A DNA stretch of 64,000 bases from Liriodendron chinense (lineage: Eukaryota; Streptophyta; Magnoliopsida; Magnoliales; Magnoliaceae). The position numbers and the translations under genes are program-made. This document shows, in pieces, positions 46,141 to 57,500 of the stretch (position 1 is the stretch's first letter; each line of letters opens with the position of its first letter). Below the pieces are notes generated by a model, which saw only the letters and a list, made by a program, of their open reading frames with translations, was not told where the DNA came from and searched no databases. The stretch spans positions 3,782,001-3,846,000 of the forward strand of contig PVNU02003892.1 in assembly GCA_003013855.2 (NCBI GenBank). Reading direction: 5' to 3'.

Positions 46141-47521
46141 TGTGGATGCTGGATTGCAGGTAGATCATGCTCAGGTGTGCCTTTTTAGAAGCGTGTAGAT
46201 CTATTTGAGGCATGGGAGTATGATATTTGACTGGAGTCGCCACTAGCCAATTACTCAACTTCTACTAGTTGGCTAGGAGAGAATCCGAAGGGTTCTCTGT
46301 CCTAAGATGACTCCTTAATCTCTAACTAAATATTCGAGGTAAGGGACCACAATTGCAGAGATAGGAAAGTTTTAGTCACTCACTATGCTTGTACAACTGT
46401 GCAATTTCTAATTCATAGGACTAAACAAATTATTAGGAATTGGGATTAACTCTTGGTGTATGTAATGTGGTTATAATATGATACCGATGGCAAACAATGG
46501 CCCGAGTCAAATAAATATACATTGACTTACGCACTTGACGAATCGGTCGAATAACCAGTCAATTTGAGTTTTTTATTGGTAGGATCCGATATTTCGATAA
46601 TCCACATAGCATACATTCGAATTGACTGGGTGCTTACATGTAATGTATGCAATGTGATGCTGTTGCACGATGTGAGTAGGAGGTTAAAAAGGGAGAAGAT
46701 GTTGTGCATGCTAATGCAAGTTTAGATGAGATTGATCAAACTAGGGTGGAAGGATTGATGGTTTTGTCACAAGGGTTGGATTGAGTTACTTAGATATGGG
46801 GTTTTGGTTGCTCATGTGGCTAAAAGCTAGACTAGACTAGGCTAACCTGGGCTAGACTCTTCTCCTTTTACTCTCACTTTTCTTTGGTGGAGGAATGCGA
46901 TGGCTTGGGAATATGGAAGGCTTAAAGGACTCTTGGATGCTTGGAGGCTTCTAGGATGATTTAAAAATGAAGAGGAGATGGCTATTTATAGCCCTTGAGA
47001 TCGATTTTCTGGTAATTGCTTAGAAGTATAGGGGTAAAAAGGTTGCAAGGGCATGTATTTGAGATCATCGCATAACGAAATTTCATCGGTTAGATTGATA
47101 GGTAAGGGTATAATTTGAGCCAAAGGGCTGGACTGCGCGGTCTTTTCCCCCCTCCCACACGCTTGTTATTAGACAAACCCCACACTCTGCACACCCTCTC
47201 CTACCAAAGTAGGAGAGCTGTCATGTGGCGGGTGGCACCCTAGGTGCCACCGAGAGTATGGGAGCCTTCTTGCTTTCGCAAGTAGGTTCCCATGATGGCA
47301 TGCTGGCCTTAGGTCCCATGGGGTGGTGGTGTCTCTACAGTTCTAGGTATTTATGAGCCTAGGGTATGGGCCTATTTTTTTTTTTACCAAACTGATTAAG
47401 TTGCTTAGGTTGACTAGGTTTGAGTTGGATTGATTATGTTTGAGTTGATTGGGGTTTAGTTAGGTTGACTGAGTTAATTAGATTTTGATGAGCTTGTCAG
47501 CCTTAGATGGGGGTGTCTACA
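46141..47521 (+). mobile_element. Solo LTR, Gypsy-like, with TCTAT target duplication
   Basis: A 1,381 bp segment beginning TGTGGATGC and ending GGGGTGTCTACA, flanked by TCTAT at 46136-46140 and 47522-47526. It carries 'gactggagtcgccacta' and 'gagaatccgaagggttctc', phrases I know from LTRs of plant Gypsy (Tat/Ogre-type) elements, and the 'gtgtctaca' end is common there. No internal region is present. The lineage assignment is from memory. Confidence 0.8.
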
Positions 47522-47526
47522 TCTAT

Positions 47527-49257
47527 TTATCAAGTAGGCCACACCACACCCAAAAAAAAAAAATTAAAATTCCACCCATTGATAAATAGAAAAACACAAG
47601 AATTGTCCACTCAATAAGTGGGTATATTGCTAATTTTCCCAAATGTTGATCTTCTTGATGAGGCCAACCCATTAGACCAATTGACTTTAGTACATCCTTG
47701 AAAGGTTGGAAGTAATCGGCTGGTTGGACCGCAGCTTATAGTCCAACCAGTTGGACTTGAGACCTCATTTAATATTTGGAAATTTCCATCCAACAATGGC
47801 GTAAGGATTTGGAACCAGGCAGTGGTTCTTCTCACTGAAATTGGGCCCGATTGGTGCATGGTACTAAGTGGAATGGAATTGTATTTGGCTCCGTGTAAAT
47901 TTCATTTGGCATTTATAAACTATGAGAAGGATTGGATCAATCTCGTGCCAATAGCAAATACCATAGGATTTATGTTGGATTTTGAAATCCACTACATATG
48001 TAGGCCCTATGTTGATGCATGTGTTTTATCCACTTTGTCTTTTTGTATGCACCCTTTACACATGACATTCAAGTTACATATGTATACATGTGACTAGCAT
48101 ATTGGAAGAATTTGATCCCAAAATTGGGATGGAACGTCAAATTACCATGGTATGTCCGGACGTGCAATCATTGTGGAATAATGGTGTTAATTCCATCTAA
48201 TGAAATTCCATGCCATTTAATCCTGTGTACCAAACAGAGGATTTGCCTCAATCGTCATGTATTTTCTCCCAACATTGCACACATGTAGGAATTTTGGGCC
48301 GTATCTATTGGGCCCCACAATGTATGTACCATATTAAAAAAGGATAATATCAGCGGGAAGATGCCTTTCAAAATAATTTGAACCACAAATTGGACTTTTT
48401 GAAGTGGCATCCGCTCCACAAAATGATAGAAAAAGCTTTCTCTTGAAGTCTTATTCGTCCACATGTAAAGGTTAGTTAACAACGTGGAAGTTTTGGGCTA
48501 AAATGTAAATGTTATTCCACTGTCCGTGTGGGTCCTACCTTATGTGTGTATGCCATCTAACCTGCAGCATCAAGTAGTCCTGCCATAATAATGGGATGCC
48601 CAAGAAATCAGGTTGATAAAATCATTCAGTGGGCCACATCATAGAAAATAATGGACATCCACTCAAAAACTTCCAAACTCACTTGCTGGTCCACGCGATG
48701 GTTAGATGGGCCTTCTTCTGGGAAACTATTTTTCTGGATGGGTTGGATTCTGTGAACAAACTGCAGTGGCCCTTTGGGAAGAGCTGTAAACAAAGCTTTT
48801 CCTTGAAAATGTTGGATAGTCCTTCAACGGTTGGGATTACTTGATTGGTGTGATTTTGAGAGTACATTAGCAATATGATCCAACGAACAAATGGTCCATA
48901 CCCGTACATGCATACGAGATACATCAAAATTGAGTACTTAAGAACTAATCCAGACCATTGGCTTGCACATGACAAGCATGGATCCATAATCCAAACCAAT
49001 GGTCTGTTTAATGTTAATATCATCCAATCATAATAATATCTTATTCATGGTCCATCCAAAGTGGGACGAAAAATACCAATGGCCTGGATAACGAACCCAA
49101 TGGACCCCACTTGTCAGAACAGACCGAGCAAACTATCCAAAAACATGGGCCACGTATTAAACTGGCCCTCTCCCTAGGCTCCAACTAGGGCGGGTTGGGC
49201 CCGAACCTAACCCGCTCTCAAATCGGGTTGGTGGTTTTCAATCCCAGGCTGACCCAA
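47527..49257. other. Intergenic with eroded MITEs
   Basis: At about 47875-48243 a Tourist-style pair ('atttggctccgtgtaaatttcattt' against 'aatcctgtgtaccaaacagagg') may mark an old element. At 48500-49050 there are blocks of 'gatggttagatgggcc' and 'gatgggttggattctgtg'. No gene is seen. Confidence 0.35.
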
Positions 49258-49552
49258 AGACTGCCAGATGACTGGAAGTTCCTGAACCCGAAGCTAGCTG
49301 GGGCCTACCATGATGTTTGTGTGAAATCCACCTTGTCCAGTTGGGCGACAGGAAACATCCACATTGTCCATCGTATGGCCCACTTGAGTTTCGAATCTGC
49401 ATGATTATGATTTTATGCCTAGTGTCTTAGTGTGATCTGACAAAACGGATGGACGGAGTGGATTTCTCACAAGCATCAGGTGAGCCCAACATGACTTCCG
49501 ATAGGAACTTCCTGCCAAAGGCGTTCTCTGGAAATCCGCATCCATGCATGTG
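49258..49552. repeat. Family D MITE, shortened copy
   Basis: The left part 'ctggaagttcctgaacc..gcctaccatgatgtttgtgtgaaatccacc' mirrors 'ggatttctcacaagcatcagg..gataggaacttcctgcc..gaaatccgcatcc'. The middle is deleted compared with 1893-2404. Confidence 0.6.
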
Positions 49553-49610
49553 ATGGGACATGATACGATTTGGGTACCACTCCAGTAGACCTGTCCACTA
49601 ATTATCCACG

Positions 49611-50165
49611 TTGAGAGCATATTAGATGAGACCCCGGGCTCACCCAAGAGGGTGCGACCCTTACCATGGGGTTACTGTAGGGCCCACCTTGACGTATGTA
49701 TTATGTATCCATGTCGTCCATCTGATTTTTCATATCATTAGAGGGCATTATATAAAAAATGAAACATATCCAATTATTAGGGGGGCCATACCATAATAAA
49801 CAGTGGTGATTGAGCATTAATGGGGCCACAAAAGTTTTGGATCAAGATGATATTTGTTTATTCCCTTCATCCATGCTTATGTGACCTTATCAACAAATTG
49901 GATGGAAAATAAACACTACAGAAACATTGTGATGCGCTCTAAGAAGTTTTTAATGGTAGGACAGTCAATCACCACTGTTTCTTATGGTATGGTCCGCCTG
50001 ATAATTGGATTTGCTTCATTTTTTAATAATGCCCTAAAATGATATGGAAAAACATATGGATAGCGTAGATACATAAAACATACGTCAAGGTGGGCCCCAC
50101 AGCAACTCCTAGGTAAGGGTCGCACCGTCTTGGGTGAGGGCAGGGTCTCACTTAATCCACTCTCC
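49611..50165. repeat. Long-TIR MITE family A
   Basis: The left arm (attagatgagaccccgggctcacccaagagggtgcgacccttacc) mirrors the right arm (ggtaagggtcgcaccgtcttgggtgagggcagggtctcacttaat). GTGGGCCCCAC lies at 50090-50100. Confidence 0.8.
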
Positions 50166-50364
50166 GTACATCCATTCTGAAAGATCATTTTAGGGCATGA
50201 GCAAAAAATGAGGTATATTAAAGGCTCAAGTGGACCACATCATAGAAAGCAGTGAGATTAAAAACCTACCATTGAAAACTTCATAGGAGTCACATAATTT
50301 TTTGATGTAACTCATTTTTTGGCTCATGACATTAAATTAAATTCTGAATCCAATGTACGAAGTA

Positions 50365-50693
50365 GATTCGACACATCCCATGGTGGGCCCCACAACCCTT
50401 AACATATGACTACGTGGACCCATAACACATGACAACAATGACACAAACCCTTAACACATGACAACCTCGACCCTTAACACATGACAACCTGACCCGTAAC
50501 ACATACTTGCGGTAGGCTCCACAGATGGTGTCCTTATAGTGTTAAGGGGTAGGGTTGATGTTGTCGTATGTTAAGGTTCTATGTTGTCGGGGTCGAGGTT
50601 GTCATATGTTAAGAGTCGAGGTTGTCATGTGTTAAGGGTTGCGGGGCTTTAGACACCATCTATGGGGCTCACCATAGGGTATGTGCCGAATCC
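50365..50693. repeat. Large palindrome built of ~22 bp tandem repeats
   Basis: The left arm holds five head-to-tail units like acccttaacacatgacaacc (about 50394-50512). The right arm holds four units of the complement (gttgtcatgtgttaagggt, about 50548-50640). The outer ends gattcgacacatcccatggtggg and ccatagggtatgtgccgaatc are also inverted. It is non-coding. Confidence 0.8.
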
Positions 50694-50983
50694 ACTCTAT
50701 CCATCTCGTTGGAATTTCATAGCAGGTCATGATCCAAATATTGAGCCACATCTATCAATCATATGAACCACACCACAAGGAAATAGTTGACAGTAAATGG
50801 TCACCATTATCGTTTGTCAGGTTTTGCGAGTCCTAAATCCGTCTCATTTTTTAATCTCATGTCCTTAAATGAGCTTGCAAAATGGATGAACGAAGTGGAT
50901 TTCTCACAAACATTACGATGGGCCCCACTTAGGTTCCTAACAAAGTTCCTACGAAAGCTTTCCCTAGACAATCATGTATGCCA
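50694..50983. repeat. Family D-like right half
   Basis: Carries 'gatccaaatattgagcc', 'atggatgaacgaagtggatttctcacaaacattacgatgggccccact' and 'cctaacaaagttcctacgaaagctttcc', matching the right half of family D. Confidence 0.5.
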
Positions 50984-51524
50984 GAGGGAAGGGGAGCGGA
51001 TTAGGTGAAACCCCAGCCTCACCTAAGATTGTGCGACCCTTACCGTGGGGCCCACCTTGATGTATGTATTCTATATCCATGCCATCCATCTAATTTCATA
51101 CCATTTTAAGGCATTATCCAAAAAATGAAGCAGATCCAATTATCAGGTGGACCATACCATAGGAAATAGTGTGATTGACCATTAATGGCCACAGAAGTTT
51201 TGGATCAAGCTTAGATTTATTTTTTCCCTTCATCCCGACTTATGTGACCTTATCAATAGATTGGATGACAAATAAACACTATGGAAACATTAAGGTGCCT
51301 CCTATGAAGTTTTTAATGGTAGGACGTTCCATAACCATTGTTGCCTATGTTATGGTCCACCTGACTATTGAATTTGATTCATTTTTGAAATATTGCCCTA
51401 AAATGATATGGAAAAACAGATGGATGGTGTGGATACAGAATACATACACCAAGGTGGGCTCCTTGGTAAGTGTCACACCATCTTGGGTGAGGCTGGGTCT
51501 CACCTAATCTGCTCCCCTTCCCTC
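50984..51524. repeat. Long-TIR MITE family A, best-preserved copy
   Basis: The left end gagggaaggggagcggatt (50984) mirrors aatctgctccccttccctc (ends 51524). The inverted arms extend for about 100 bp, including GTGGGGCCCAC at 51045-51055. Length is 541 bp. There is no transposase frame and no clean target duplication. Confidence 0.88.
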
Positions 51525-51920
51525 CTACTGATGGAAGCGGATTACATATTACCCGCGCCCCGCTGGCTACCTAGGTGGGTCCCACCGTGATGTTTGTGAG
51601 AGATCCATTGCGTTTATCCATTTTGCAAGCTTGTTTTAGGATATGAGAAAGAAAAATGAGACAAATCCAAGACTCAAGTGGGCCCACTTTTCCTCAATTT
51701 CAGTAATAAGCATTTATTTCTCCAATTTTTCCTCTCATATGGCCCACTTGAGTCTTAGATCTAGATAATTTTTGGTCACATGTCCTAAAATAGGCTCAGA
51801 AAACAAATGGATGGGGTTGATTTCTCACAAATATCAGGGTGGACCTCACCTAAGTTGCCAACACAGGAACTTGAGCAAAGAAATTCCCCCCCCCCCCCCT
51901 CCCCCCCCCCCCCCAACTTG
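51525..51920. repeat. Family D-like element ending in a poly(C) tract
   Basis: The left part 'ctacctaggtgggtcccaccgtgatgtttgtgagagatcc' and right part 'gatttctcacaaatatcagggtggacctcacctaagttgccaacacaggaacttg' are inverted. A run of about 29 bases, C only except for one T, follows at 51886-51914. Confidence 0.6.
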
Positions 51921-52671
51921 TCGCTTCAATTGCCTGACTGGCATGGCGCTCCATGCACACAGGTAGTTTCATCCCTTTAAATTTTTGAAAAGGTATTCAA
52001 GGTCATGCAAAGTATATTTTAAAAAGGTTTTCATTTTGGGGCGTTTGGACATACCATGGAGCCATTCTGATCAAAATCCCAAAAGATAATTAACGCACAA
52101 AAGATGAGAGTCAAATACAAATTAAACAGGTAAAGGTAATTTGTAATCATAAGATTGCCTGTAGATACTCTACGCAAGATCTCAGAGAATACTTTGGAAA
52201 ACTGTAGTAAAATTTCAGAATTGGCACCAATTAGTATAGAGAAGGATCGCAAATGTAAATAGAATAAACGGAGGAGGAGATCCCTTGGACCTCCCAAAAC
52301 TAGTTAATGGTTCAGATGAACCAAGCAACACTTGTAAGAATTAGATTCCTATCGGCGATGTGGCACCATCCAAATTTGTTAGGTTTATCCCATGGTAGCT
52401 AAGGTAGCATAAATACTTTGAAAAAGTATCGGCGAGAATCGCTTCATACCAACACCAAAAGTCCACTTATTGCTCCCCCCCCCCCCCCCCCCCTTGAGTT
52501 TTCAATTGTAAGAGTTCAATCCATTGGTTTATGTAGTGTGGTCCAGTTGAGCTTTTGATCTGCCTCCTTTTTGGGCTCAGATGGACGGCTTGGATAAAAT
52601 GTATAGATTACCGTGGCCCATAGAGCCCCGACCAGACCATCCGTCTCAAGCTAGGTTCAGGTCAGTAGGGC
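51921..52671. other. Intergenic, no gene seen; second poly(C) tract
   Basis: An uninterrupted C run at 52475-52493, in otherwise unassigned DNA. Confidence 0.4.
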
Positions 52672-53136
52672 TTTGGCGGATGCGAATTTCCTCTAGTAAG
52701 AAGTTCGTGCGTTGGGAACCTAGGTGGGTTTCACTGTGATATTTGTGAGAAGTCCACCCTGTCCATCCATTTTTTGAGCTCATTTTAAGACATAAGATTG
52801 AAAATGAGATGGATCCCAAACTCAAGTGGGCTGCACTAAAGAAAAAGGTTGGAAGGGAAACTCCTACCGTTGAAACCTCCCTAGGGTCAACAGTGATGGT
52901 TATATGCCATCCATATCGTTCATAACGTCATTCCTACTTGGATGAATTGAAAACTGTGGTAGTTCAATCCTCATGTTTTCGGCCCACTTGAGTCTTGGAT
53001 CCGGCTCATTTTGGGTGGAATGTCCTAAAATGATCTCACAAAATGGATGGACAAGGTGGATTTCTCACAAACATCAGTGGGCCCCACCCAAGTTCCCAGA
53101 ACAGGAACTTCCTGCTAAAGAAATTGGCATCCACCT
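52672..53136. repeat. Long-TIR MITE family D
   Basis: The left arm (gcggatgcgaatttcc..agaagttcgtgc..gggaacctaggtggg) mirrors the right arm (GTGGGCCCCAC at 53077-53087, then ccaagttcccagaacaggaacttcctgctaaagaaattggcatccacc). About 465 bp. Confidence 0.8.
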
Positions 53137-54503
53137 TTGACGGTACAGTGGCGTATCGCCAAGAAGTGACGTGAGTCACGTCACCAAGTTCTATGGGCCC
53201 CACCATGATGTATGTGTTGTATCCACACCGTCCAACCATTTAAAGAGATCATTTTATGGCTTGGTAAAAAGAATGGGGGTAGATTCAAAGCTCAAATGGA
53301 CCCATCACAAAAATAGTGGGGACAATGGTGCCCACCGTTGCCTCATGCTTGTGCCTTACTCCCTCTGGAAGAAAATCCTAGTTCTGCCCCTGCTTATCAT
53401 GCAAAGGACATTAAAAATGTAATTTTGGTCACGTCATCACTGGTGGGGATCCAATTCCCATTGGTCTAGCCTATAAAAATGTTGCTCACTCCTTTCATTT
53501 CACAAGTTTAAGAGATATCTCTCATGCCAAAGAGAGACTAGTGCAAGTATAGGAGAGAGAACTGAGAGTGGTAGGTCTTCTGGGTGAGAAGTGTGGTCAT
53601 GAGGCTTAGCAAGAAGGTCATCTCTTTTCAAATAAGAGTGATTGGTTTCCCTTATTCTCTCGCTCACATCTATATAAGTTTACATCTGCATTGCACACAG
53701 ATTCATAGATCCTACTTCTACTTTTCACTTTCTTTCTTTTTCTTATGATTACTTTCTTACCATTACTTTATGGTTAGTATACATGTAAAATAGGGTGTAT
53801 AACCAATTCATTTTTCATCACCTATAGCTTCACTTAGATTCTTTAGTTGCAAACCAACTACAAGAGTCAATTAATGTTGGAGAATTTCACGATTTTTTTG
53901 AACTTTATCTGAACCTCAAGTGATTCTACGATTTTTAATTGGTCATAAATTTTAAGCCTCTTTCAACTAATGATGTCTCCAAAATTGTATGTATTTTTTT
54001 CTTCTGTGCGAATACCATACCCACATAGGCTCATTTTTACCCTGATACCCTATATGGTAAAATAAATAATGGCACTTCAATCAAATATAAATGATATCAC
54101 GAAGCAATTATGGGATAAGTAATCATTACACATTTTCATTGAAAAGAACCAACCTTGGTATTTTAGTGTTCTCGGTTAATCAACGTGGTAATTACCTTAT
54201 AAATGGTTTCGATGGCATGGACCCATAGTGGTTACAATGGTAGGCATTTCCCTTCCTACTTCTAGTGGTAAGACCCACCTGTGTCGGGGTGGGAGCAGCC
54301 GAACTTGCGATATCGATTCAACATATAATGCGAAATGCATGCTGCGAACTCCAGTTGATAAGTCGGGTTGGGGTCAACCCGAACCTATTCAAGCCGAGCC
54401 GAGCTGAGCCGAGCCTTTTTACCCATCATGGACCTTGACTTGTATCTAAACCGTAGTTAATTTCTAACGCCAGGATAATCACATCTGGTTAAATCTCCAC
54501 CAT
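53137..54503. other. Intergenic upstream of the lipase gene
   Basis: At 53170-53350 there is a MITE left half ('ctatgggccccaccatgatgtatgtgttgtatccacaccgtcc'). The remainder is AT-rich, with a CCGAGCCGAGC-type scrap at 54393-54420 close to the promoter. No gene is seen. Confidence 0.4.
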
Positions 54504-54513
54504 CTATAAAAAG
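54504..54513 (+). promoter_or_regulatory. TATA box of the lipase gene
   Basis: CTATAAAAAG, 73-82 bp before the start codon. It places the transcription start near 54535-54545 and gives a short leader of about 45 nt. Confidence 0.7.
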
Positions 54514-54585
54514 CCTTCCAGCGGAAGCGCCTTTTTTCGTCCCGTCTATTCTCATTTTCCTCGGTCGCCTTCCCTTATTCCGTCC

Positions 54586-57500
54586 ATGGCCATGGAATCC
54601 GTTCCCGTTGAAGAGCTCACCTCAGGAGCGAGCGGCCGTATAATTCCTGTGTTCCGAGATCTACGGCATTCCGTGTTTTCCCGGCGTTCTCTACGCCGTA
54701 TCGTCCTCTTCATCCACTCCTTCTTCCTGTGGTTCCTCCTCCTCTTGCCGCGGAACCGCCATTCGGCGCAGTCTCCCTCGAAAGCCACCGCCTTGAAGCG
54801 ACGGTCGGTTTTCAGGAAGGCGGAGGAAGACGACGTGTCGAGGCGGCGGGCCCTGGCAGAGGGCCTGGAGATGGTCCCGGAGACGGACGACGGGAGTCCC
54901 TGCATGTGGAGTACTTCGTTGTTCTTTGGATCGAGGAGGAACGCGCTTTTCTCACGGTCATGGATCCCGTGCTCCGGCGAGATGAAGTAAGGTCTTGAAT
55001 CCATTCTCCACTCGAGTTATTTTTATTTTTTTGTGGTATGGATTGTGTGGTGTTTGGTAAATTAGGGTTTTGATTTAGAAAATTAGCGGTTGGGATGAGA
55101 TGACCCTGCCTTCTGGTCTTCTTCCATTTGGGGAAGCACGTGGCACCTGCCAATGACAACTCAGCATTTGGTGGTGGTTGTCTTGTAGTTGGAGTACCCA
55201 TTGGAAGTCAGAAACACAGGAATCATCATAGGGCCTGTTTGGTTGCCACTTGGAAATGAGTTCATCTCATTTTAGTTAATATCAATTTTATATTAGAAAT
55301 CATAGTTTATATAAATAGTTGCTTATATTTTTAATCCCTACAAAAAAAAAAAAAAACCAAATTTCTAATACATAATAAGGTTAAATAAAAATGAATGTGG
55401 CAGCCTGTGAGCACCATGACCTTTGGATAGGTGGGATCCACGCGGATACCATATGACACCGCAATTCCCCTGATTGGGTAATAACAAGAACTTTATGTTA
55501 AAGTCTTGCAAAATGGATGGTGTGGAAGAAATGCTTGAATTTTGATTTTGGGAGGTGAACTCCTGCTGTACATCAACTGAATGTTGAATTGTTTTTAATT
55601 GGCCCACATGCTTCTGGAGCAATAGAAGTGGGAGGTGGTATAGTAAGCTGGAGTAGGTTCTGAACTTGGAGGTGGTATCATCTGGTGGGTCAGTCTTCTA
55701 TGATGATGAATTGATTGTTATTAACTGTTCATGTCTTTTTAAACAATTTGGCCCACGAAACGAGTGGATTGGCTTGATTTTTGGGTCAGGGTGTGGACAT
55801 GGTTGGACCTGCGTATTGACTTCTTTCTTGGCAGAATGGTTGCTGCTCTGTAGGTAAGGTTGCGTTCTAGGTAGAATGATTGCTGCTTTGTATGAAGGTT
55901 GCTTTCTTGGTAGAATGGTTGCTGCTTTGTAGGTAAGGTTGCGATCTAGGTAGAATGATTGCTGCTTTGTATAAAGGCTGCATTCTAGGGAGAATGATTG
56001 CTGCTCTGTATTAAGGTTGCTTTCTTGGTAGAATGGTTGCTGCTTTGTAGGTAAAGTCGGGTTGGTTTCCACTTTCCATCACCGTAAACGACATCAGCAT
56101 CATCATCATCCAAGAAGTAGTCATACAAGGACTCTTGTCTTCGGACACCTTGAATCAGGTGTTATATACTTAGCTTCTAAGAGTGATAGTGAGCTGGAGT
56201 GGGCTCTGTACTCCAAAAAAAAAAAAAAAAACGTGAGTGGATTGACTTGATTTTTGGGCCAGGGTGTGTGGGTGGTTGGACCTGCCTGTTGTTTAACTTC
56301 TTTTTTGATAGAATGGTTGCTGATTTGTAGGTAAGGTTGGATTGGTTTCCGTCATCACTATCATCATAAGTGTTGTCAGCGTCATCATCCAAGTGGTAGT
56401 CATACTAGGATGGTACTCGCAAACCTTGAATTGTGTGTTATATCGTTGGCTTCTGAAAGTGGGAGTAGGTTGAAGTTGGTTTTGAACTTGGAGGTGGTAT
56501 CAGTAGTAGGGCTGCAACTTGGGTTCGGTTGAAAAACACCAAACTGACCTGACTGACCCAAACCGAGTTTTGGTCAGGTTGTCGAGGTCCTTGGGTTCAG
56601 GTTGAAAAATACCAACCCTATTTGAATCTGGGTTGGACTTGCATTGAGCAAATGCATGTCGGGTTAGGTCGGGTTGGGAATAGTCGCACACATTTGGGTC
56701 GGGTTGGATTGAGTATAGAGGACTTAGGGTTGGGTTTGGGTTAGGCGCCTTGCGTCGGAATTGGGGTTGTGTGTTCGGTGCCTTGCGTTGGAATTTGGGT
56801 TGTGGGTTGGGTCCTCTTGAGGTCTGGTTGGACTCGAGTTGACCCTCAACCAGACCCAATCCGCCCAAGTTGAACCCCTATTCAGCAGCAAGCCATAGAA
56901 ATAACTATATAGGGTCTGAGGTCCTGAAGCTCCAAGGAGTTGTCAATTTTTGGAGCAAGGTCCTAGGTCCCTTTGGCATATCATAGTGTTTCAAAACAAA
57001 GCGTGTGAAATGGTGTAGAGCCAAGTCGGTGAGACCTTCACCATTAAGGGATCACTAATGTGGACAATGTTCCTATATGCAGAGATGTGGGTATAGTGAA
57101 GGAAAAAATTTTAAAAAAGAAAATTATGGGCTTTCACCACTCAATGGGATTAAGCGGGGAAAGTCGTAAAAGTTAATTGTCATGGTTTCAGATTTCAAAG
57201 AAGTGCCAAAGATTGGGAAAGGAAGGATCAGCTATTATTCTAGTGGGGAAAGAACATCCACCTGGCACTTGGAAATTGAAATCTGATGAAGCTCCTTGCA
57301 ATTCAATTATCCAAAATTTCATGGACTTCAATAGGTTTGTAGAACTCAAAATGAAGTGAAAGCATAGGCACTCAGGGAAGGATGGGCATTTTTCACCATC
57401 CATGTTGGTTGGTTTAAAATTGGAGGTTGATTCCAAGCATGTCAAGTAGGCATCGTCTCAAACATCCGAACCTTGCATTGTCTATGGATGTCAATGGGAT

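Noticed and set aside
48679..49023. 114-codon frame on the - strand
   Set aside because: No domain and MITE-like text; probably chance.
50394..50640. Interstitial telomere repeat
   Set aside because: The unit acccttaacacatgacaacc is not TTTAGGG/CCCTAAA and is not tandem at 7 bp.
54552..55201. Overlapping frames of 129-150 codons on the - strand and an 89-codon + frame
   Set aside because: Shadows of exon 1 of the lipase gene, which has a clear family match in its own frame.
55698..56072. 124-codon repetitive frame on the - strand
   Set aside because: It is the reverse reading of the 39/40 bp minisatellite; periodic peptides are a by-product.
56500..56868. 122-codon frame on the - strand
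   Set aside because: It falls exactly within the hAT-like MITE of intron 1.
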